Notes under the pieces: generated by a model | What the model was told of the DNA's origin: nothing | What the model saw: the letters and a program-made list of their open reading frames with translations, nothing else | Databases searched by the model: none | From: Brachypodius melanocephalos | Lineage: Eukaryota; Chordata; Aves; Passeriformes; Pycnonotidae | Direction: 5' to 3' | Length of the DNA stretch: 64,000 nt | Assembly (NCBI GenBank): GCA_013398615.1 | Contig: VZSR01003803.1 | Coordinates: 6,667,475 to 6,731,474 of the forward strand | Shown here: in pieces, positions 57,221-64,000 of the stretch | Numbering within the stretch: the stretch's first letter is position 1 | How the letters are laid out: the number at the start of each line of letters is the position of its first letter | Translations under genes and position numbers: made by a program

Positions 57221-60200
57221 GTAAGTGGCTGGGGGCTTTGATAGGCTGAAGATATACTGACAACTCCAAAACAAAAATCGTTAATGTGGTAATTTTGCTA
57301 CGAATGTCTTAAGATGGCTTTTTCCTTGTTTTTATTCTGATGATGTTGTCATAGGTGGGAATTCAGCTTCAAGGCAAGAGTAGGCTTTGATTGCTTTCTC
57401 TTCCATTGTAGCTGATTAAGCAAGGTGATAGCATGTATTTGAAGAGTATGTTAATGAACTGATTTTTGTCAAAATAGCATCAGGTATGGGCTCAAAATTC
57501 CCTACCTGTATTTCATAGAGATGCAGGTATCCTTGGGACTTGGTATCAAAAAGCAAACTGCAACTTTGCTTTAACCAAGCACACTCTTTGCAGTAAAACA
57601 CAAGCCCTGTTTACTAACATATGTCATTTTAAGTATTTTCCCTGATAAAATTTGGGGAACTTGGTAAGATATTCTGAAAGACATTCCTGATGATCTCTGA
57701 AACTGGGGAGCATAGGTGAGCACTGTGATGAATCGTGCCTTGGCCAGTGAGAACAGGTGTCTGTTCTCATGTCCACATGGAACATGGGACAATGGCTGGG
57801 GCTGGCTGTGTGTTCCTCCCACAGCAGGAAAGCTGGCCTGGATGTTGGATGCAGATGGCTCTGGTCCCTGGTGCCTGTTTAAAGAATGGTTTGGGTTGGA
57901 AGGGTCCTTAAAAGGTCCTCTCATTCACCTCCCCTGCCATGTGCAGGCTCATCTTCAGCTAGGTCAGGTTGCTCAGAGGCATGTCCGAGCTGAATTTGAA
58001 TGCTTCCAAGGATGGGGCATCCACCACCTCTCGGGGCAATGTGTGCTGGTATTTTACCACCCTCATTGTTGCCACCTTTTCTTTTACGTCGGAATTGACT
58101 CTCTTTCAGTTTAAAACCATTGCTTCTTACATCATGGGATTCAAATGTGTGGGAATATTTTTAATATTTCATTGATATTTTTAACACACTAGAGGTAGTT
58201 TGGGGATCCTTCCTCAGTGTCTAGGCTTGGGAATGGAGTGGGAGCTGTGAGTAGGTGAGGAGGTCCTGGTCTCTGTACCAGGTTTGGAGGCTCACTGGGA
58301 GCTAGATGCTATGTCCTAGAAGCTAGAAATGGAAATGTACTTTCTAACTTTTCAGGAAATCCCAAGCAAGTCTGGACATGTTTCTAGTGGTCAGTAATTT
58401 CAGAATCGCTCTCAGATTAATTTCGTGAAAGAATCTATTTTGTCACAAGAAGGAGATGAGAAAGAATTTTATTTTTCAACACAAATTTATGCTTAAGCTT
58501 TTAATAGCTAGAGGTCCCGGATGGCATCCAAGTCAGTAGGTATTACAATTATAGGTAGAATTAAGGGTAATAGTTTGTTCCAAGCCCATGAAAACAAACT
58601 TTACTGGCAAAATTGTTCTCCATTTATATTAAATAACTGAATTTCTCACTTTCCTAGTCTTTATAGCAGAGGATAACTTTCTCCACTCCCTAAACTAGAA
58701 GATCTCTCACTTTAGATTAGTTCATCTTTAACTGAAGAGCAGCTACTTATAAGTCCACTTCAGTGAAGAGGTATTCAATGGAAAGACACCACAGAGAGAT
58801 TGGAATCTGTTATGCAAATTGTACTTTTGAGGCTGTCTGCACTTTGTGCTCCCTGAACATCAAGTGGCACATTTACTTTTAAGTCTATGACATAAATGCA
58901 GGGTTTTTTTTCTAAATGGCAACACAGGGATGGAAGATACCTTATGTCTTCAGTCATCATGGCTATGTAATAATTACAGAATGCTAATTACAAAAAGGTT
59001 ACCCACAGAGGATTTTAATCTAGACTACACATTCAAAGCTGGGGAGATGTTTGCCATGAACTCCCTACATGCAGAATAATTAAGTAATTTTTGTTATTTT
59101 ATTCCATTTTTAAACTGTATTGAGTTGAGCCAGGATGAAGTGCTGCGTTCTTGAATGGTGTGTCTGCATAAGCATGTGGATTAAATAGTGAACCAGAAAC
59201 AACTATTTTGACTATTCAGCTTTTTAGGATAATCTCTAATGTAAATTTAAAGCAGTATAATAATGGGCTACTTTTCAGCTAATTAATTGGTTCCTATAAA
59301 TATTATTAAAAAAGTAGTTTCATAAGCAAAGTTTAAGGGTCAGTTTCCAGGTAGGGATATGAATGTCTTTTGAGCCAGTTGGCTGAGCCAAGCAGTTCTC
59401 ACCTTGTGAAGCATCCTCACAGCACCCATCTGATGGGGCACTATCCCAGTTTTATTGAGACCAAAGTGAAGATAAAGAGGTTGCAGACAAGCTGATTATC
59501 TTTAAAAGAATTGGTGCATACACAAAAAGGAATGCGCCCTTTGATTCCATCTAGCCCACAGAGATATAATCAAAACCACTTATTCTTCAGTACTTAATAA
59601 AAACCCTGAATTAGCAAGTGTGCAATGGAAAGTGTTACATTACCTGGATCAGATAGTGATCAGATAATGATTTAAGAGATGATTTTCAATGTTGCTTGCC
59701 AAAGTCAATAGTATCTTCCTCAACCTTTAGTTATTAGCAGTAAAGAGGGTAAAGGAGGCTTTGGTAGCTGAAGTGTGGGGGTAGAAAGCAGGTGAGCCAA
59801 TTCTGGCACCAGACATGACTGTGCTGCTCAGTTCCCGCTGTGCTGGTGCTGAGTGAGCTGCCTCTGGAGCCAGGAATCCTAGTGCTGCATCAGAACCTGC
59901 CTGGGTGTGAGCTGAAAAGACTGCCTCTCATCAGAGCTGATTAGCCCAAATGAGCCCTGTCTTAGCAGAACTATTCTGCTTGGATGATAATTTTTATTAT
60001 GCCTTGTCTTACTACAGTGCTCCAGAGTCAGCCTGCTGCTTGCACAGGATAAGTATCATCAGGACTTTTAAAGTAAAAAGACTAATGAGGCTGTTCACCT
60101 CTGCCCTTTGTCTTGTCTAAGCCTGAGGCCTCAGACTGTTCTACTAATTCTCATAATTTGGAGTGTTGTGAGTAAAACCAAGACATTACTCTCTGTTCTC

Positions 60201-63200
60201 CCTTCAGAAATTAAACTTACATTTTCTGAAGCACACAGGGCTTTGGAAATCTCAGGTCCAGATTATGGCCACTGAGCATAGGTGAGCTGGGAAGGTGATC
60301 AGCATCCCTTCCCACCTGACATAATTGGTGGAAGAGCTGATATCATTAAACCATGCTGGACTAGACACACAGGGTGCAAGGTGCTGTCAGTGCTGCTGGA
60401 TGTGCTGGATGTGCAGATCCCAGTGAGATTTTGTGAGTTAGGGCATGGGTGTTGCTGCTGCAGGAGGGTGAGCTTGGATGTTTTCTGCTTTCTTTAATGG
60501 TCACATGGAAAATGGTCACATGGCCTTTCAAGAGGAAAATATACCCAGATATTGTGGTTTGACATCTTTCCCCACTGTAGCTCAGCCCTCAGGATTAAAG
60601 TTTAGTTGGTAATCCCTTGAAATTAACTTGAGACTATTTTATATGAGGGATGCTTAAATCTTGCTCTGCTGGTGGTAGATGTTAGTAAGTTTTACCTGAT
60701 ACAGCAGCTCATCCCTCCTCTTTAGGCCACCAATCCTACATTTATCTGGGCCAAGTCTTGCACCCACCAACACTAACGGGTGTTTTTTGTCACCGCAGCA
60801 TCAAACACAGTTTGTGCAATTTGCCTATGAGGAAATCCCACCCCGAGAAATGACGTGAAACTGTCATCACAGATGCTACACTAATGGCTGAGTCATTGTG
60901 AGGCCAAATAACCCAATTGCAACAGCAGAGATGGTCATTGTGGGAAGGGTCAACATCAAAAGGGTATTTGAGGTGAAATCCTGGCTCTAATGAAGCCTGA
61001 GAAGAGCTTTGTTACTGACTCCAGGGGCAAGTTTATTGTAAGAGGGAAGATGTCACACCACACCGGTGACACCTCAGAGCCTCATCTAAGATTTTATGGA
61101 TTTTATTGACCTCTGTGGCTCATATGGGTCAGAAAAAGCATAAAAACATCCTTTGAGGACTTTGTGTCTCTGTCTTTTGAGGACACTGAGCTTTGTTTTT
61201 TGGCGCCTTGTGGTCAGGGCTCCATCTAGAAAGGTGAGTTGGTGCCACTGGTGCCCCTTCCCTGGCCATCCCTCAAGCACAGACATTGCACTGGCCTGGT
61301 TTCTTAGAGGGTTACCTTGAACAGGTTACATTATCCAGGGGTTAAAACAATTGTGGCAGTCTAGAGCCCTGTCCTGACACTGTCCTGGCTTACTTCAGCC
61401 ACAGAAAAAATCAGGAACTTCGAGGAAGTAAAATGGTTATAAACCCAAACACAGAATATGTAAAGAGGGTGGAGAATAAGGAAGGTTTCACCATCTACAG
61501 ATTTTAGGGAATAAACCCATAAAGATGACTGTTTAAATGGTTATGAGTGTCACATCTATGGGACTTTAATGGAACAATGACAATAAAAAGAAATTTTGCA
61601 TTTGTGTACATTTACACACAGGATGTACAGTAGCTATTGGGAATGTTAACTACAGGAGAAAATTTGGGACTCCATATCTAGTAGTTATTCTGAGTGCTGG
61701 TTTTTGGCACTCAGTGGTGATTGCAGCAGCAAAACACACTCAGGAGAATTTTAAATTGTATCTGCAAGGATCTGTCTCCAGGCTACTGAGGAGCTGTTTG
61801 CTTGGCCATGCACAAGGTGTCTTCCCATTTCTTACAGCTCACTGTAACACAGTGCTCCTGTAAGCACGTCTTGGAAAACAAAACCTCTGTTAGGTTTTAG
61901 CCTTGAGATCAAAGGTAACATAAACACAGTAAAAATTATGGCAAACCTCTTCTTCTGTGTGATAAAAGAAAGGAGTGTAGAAATTACACTTCACGCATGG
62001 ATTTACCTGGAAATGGCAGATTGTCTGCATGTCTAGTCTTGATTTGAAGTAGAATCTACATGATGCTCTTGTTTTTCTCTCTGTGGAAGAGTTGTACTGC
62101 TTGTCATTGCAGGGAACTGGATGTCTATGATTATGCTTTTATTTTAAAGAACTAGAGTTAATTCCCTGTTAATAATTCCCTTTCCACTCATGTGCATTTC
62201 CAGCTTTTCTTGGAGTTTTGGAAGTGCTGAGAGGGGTCAAGCACCAAAATGAAATCAGACACAGAAATGAAGGCAGGATTTGCATGGCATTCTTAGTCAG
62301 AATAAGAACTTTTATGCCCACTTACAAACCTGCTTATCTCTATATGTAACCTCAAGACTGGCCTGACTGAAGGAGATAGAGAAAGGAATTTAGGAAGTTT
62401 GCATAGGTACTGCCCCAGAGGATGGAGTATTCCCCTTTACTGTAGGAAGAAAGGCTGTCTGAGCATCATGACCTTATACACATGAAGTGCAGGCTGACAA
62501 CTGAGTTGCAGGGAAATAGTTAAAATTTAGAGGAGCAGCTCTTATGTCTGCAGAAGATCAGAAAGGTGGAAGAGGTTCAGACAACACCATCATAAAACCA
62601 CAATCACCAGGAGGATGAAACAGTTTGAAGTGAGCAGGAGAGTATGAAGAGGCAGGGAGAAACTTTGTCTTCTTGTGACGAGAGAGGAATGACAGATAGG
62701 AAACATTTTGGTATGAGGTCCGGTGTGGATATTCCTTCTACAAAAGGACTTAAAGAACTGTAATGTGAAGCACAGCAACACTTGTAAAGAGGCATGGAGC
62801 TACCAGCTACTTGGGAAGGCTGAAGTGGGCCCCCCAAATCCTCCTGGATGAAATGGGGCAGTCTGGCCATGTAGAATGGGGCTCACAACAGCCAGAGTGC
62901 TCTGTTTTCAGGCAGTGAGGGCAACCTAAAGGATATGCTGAAAATACATCTGTGTACACACAGAGCATCACCTACACTGTGACTGGCTGCAGCTGATACT
63001 CATTGCACCCATTTGAATAGTCCTCTTTTCGGAAAGCTGCCACTAAAAGACTTCTTTGCCTGACTTCTAGATGGCTTTAAGTAGGAGGCAAGCACAGATC
63101 CAGATATTATAGCATAGCTTTGGGCACTGAGACTCTCTCAGTGCCTAAGGCTGGAGGGTTTTCTCAGAGTGATTTCTTGAACTTCGATAACTACCTGGAT

Positions 63201-64000
63201 TTGGGGATCACAGTCTGTGCATTTAAAGGAGCTAGGCTGATGTGAAGCATTTAACAAAGCCTGACTAAGATGTGCATTTTTCTGGGGTACGATTCTCCTT
63301 CTTCAGAAGAGATAGTGTATCCCAGGGGTGTTATGAGAGTGTGCAGTGTTGTTTGGACATAAAGACACTGTCATCATGGCAAAAGCACGGTGCCACTGCA
63401 CCAAAATATTTGCTGGCTGGTGAAATTGGAAAAAAACTTGATGAAAAATATCTCCCGAAAATGGGGACTTTCTGAAAAAATCAATTTTATATTTTTCTAG
63501 AAAAAAATTCTTATAAACCATTTTAAAAAACCAATTCATAATTCGAATTAGGGCATAGCCATGTGAATACATTGCCACGAGGTAAGGAAGCATGTGCATT
63601 TACACTGCACTCCTACTGACACCACCTCCTACTCTGTGGTAAACAGTCTGGTAGCAGCTCTTCCCCCAGGCAATAGAAGGTATCTTCTCCTTGGTGAATG
63701 TGGTGTGACTTGCCAGGTCTTGCTACGTGCACAGATTACAGACCTACAAATTTACTGAAAATCCAGATTTCTTGACAGCTCATTCCTTAACCTGCTTTTG
63801 GGGTGTATTTATCTGGCACACATTATTCTGTGAAGAAGCAGAATGAGAAGCTTCTGTCCCTTCCCCCCCATCCTACTCCACTGTTCATGTCCCAGCAATA
63901 TCGTTGGCAATGTTTTAATTGCTGCCAAAACTTGTGTCTTCTTATAAAGCACACATTTCAAATGAAAAAGTGTACTTTTTGGAGGCTTTTATATCTGGAT
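57221..64000 (+). other. First intron of the ferroxidase gene (continues past the window)
   Basis: Begins GTAAGTGGC. No exon resembling the next coding segment (RIGxxYKK...WLGFLGP of this family) was found on the plus strand. Apart from the CR1 copy at 57881-58150 and a purine/AT mixture, I see nothing I can name. Confidence 0.7.
57881..58150 (-). repeat. CR1 LINE 3' end, reverse orientation
   Basis: Opens 'aaagaatggtttgggttgga' and 'agggtccttaaa', continues 'cctgccatgtgcaggctcat', 'caggttgctcagaggcatgt', 'cttccaaggatggggcatcc' and 'accacctctcggggcaatgt', and ends near 'tttaaaaccattgcttctta'. This is a complemented CR1 3' region and lies in the first intron of the ferroxidase gene. Confidence 0.9.

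Noticed and set aside
1..64000. tRNA, rRNA, CRISPR arrays, endogenous retroviruses or DNA transposons
   Set aside because: No cloverleaf with A/B boxes, ribosomal RNA segment, regular spacer array, paired LTR or viral enzyme motif could be recognised in this reading.

Overview
This is a nuclear window from a vertebrate, most likely a bird. The repeats I can recognise are mainly CR1 LINE ends and fragments, with no Alu, L1 or B-type SINEs. The introns are compact, and the coding exons are vertebrate membrane-protein families. The DNA is mostly non-coding. I could reconstruct two complete spliced genes on the minus strand and the first coding exon of a third gene on the plus strand. All other open reading frames look like chance.

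Layout. 1-2400: no supported gene. 2420-3235: a GC- and CpG-rich island interrupted by a 100-N assembly gap (2797-2896), with a good plus-strand splice donor just after it (3321/3322); it looks like an orphan promoter or first exon. 3330-14437: non-coding, with CR1 copies, a 26-nt T run and a perfect 26-bp inverted repeat at 7490-7546. 14438-21966 (minus): an eight-exon gene for a 544-residue paralogue of the high-affinity choline transporter CHT1 (SLC5A7). Its reading frame is intact, one intron is GC-AG, and it has an AATAAA 112 nt past the stop. 22000-29468: non-coding, with one CR1 end and a tetranucleotide array. 29469-39606 (minus): a four-exon gene for a 194-residue L6-type tetraspan protein (TM4SF1/4/5/18 family). 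39610-56940: non-coding, with CR1 fragments, probable relics of ancient amniote SINEs and a cluster of POU octamer motifs. 57051-57220 (plus): signal peptide and first domain start of a ceruloplasmin/hephaestin-type multicopper ferroxidase, with a TATA box upstream. The gene continues beyond the right edge, so its first intron exceeds 6.7 kb.

The neighbourhood resembles the vertebrate CP-TM4SF cluster (human 3q24-q25, from memory), with an SLC5A7-like gene next to it. The three genes do not form an operon-like unit. They share only a theme of membrane or secreted proteins, and the TM4SF-like and ferroxidase genes are divergently transcribed across about 17 kb. I found no undescribed multi-gene system. 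The most useful observations are the CHT1 paralogue with fully collinear key residues but a different C-terminal tail, its GC-AG intron, the HEPHL1-like ferroxidase beside a TM4SF gene, the perfect hairpin, and the octamer cluster upstream of the ferroxidase gene.
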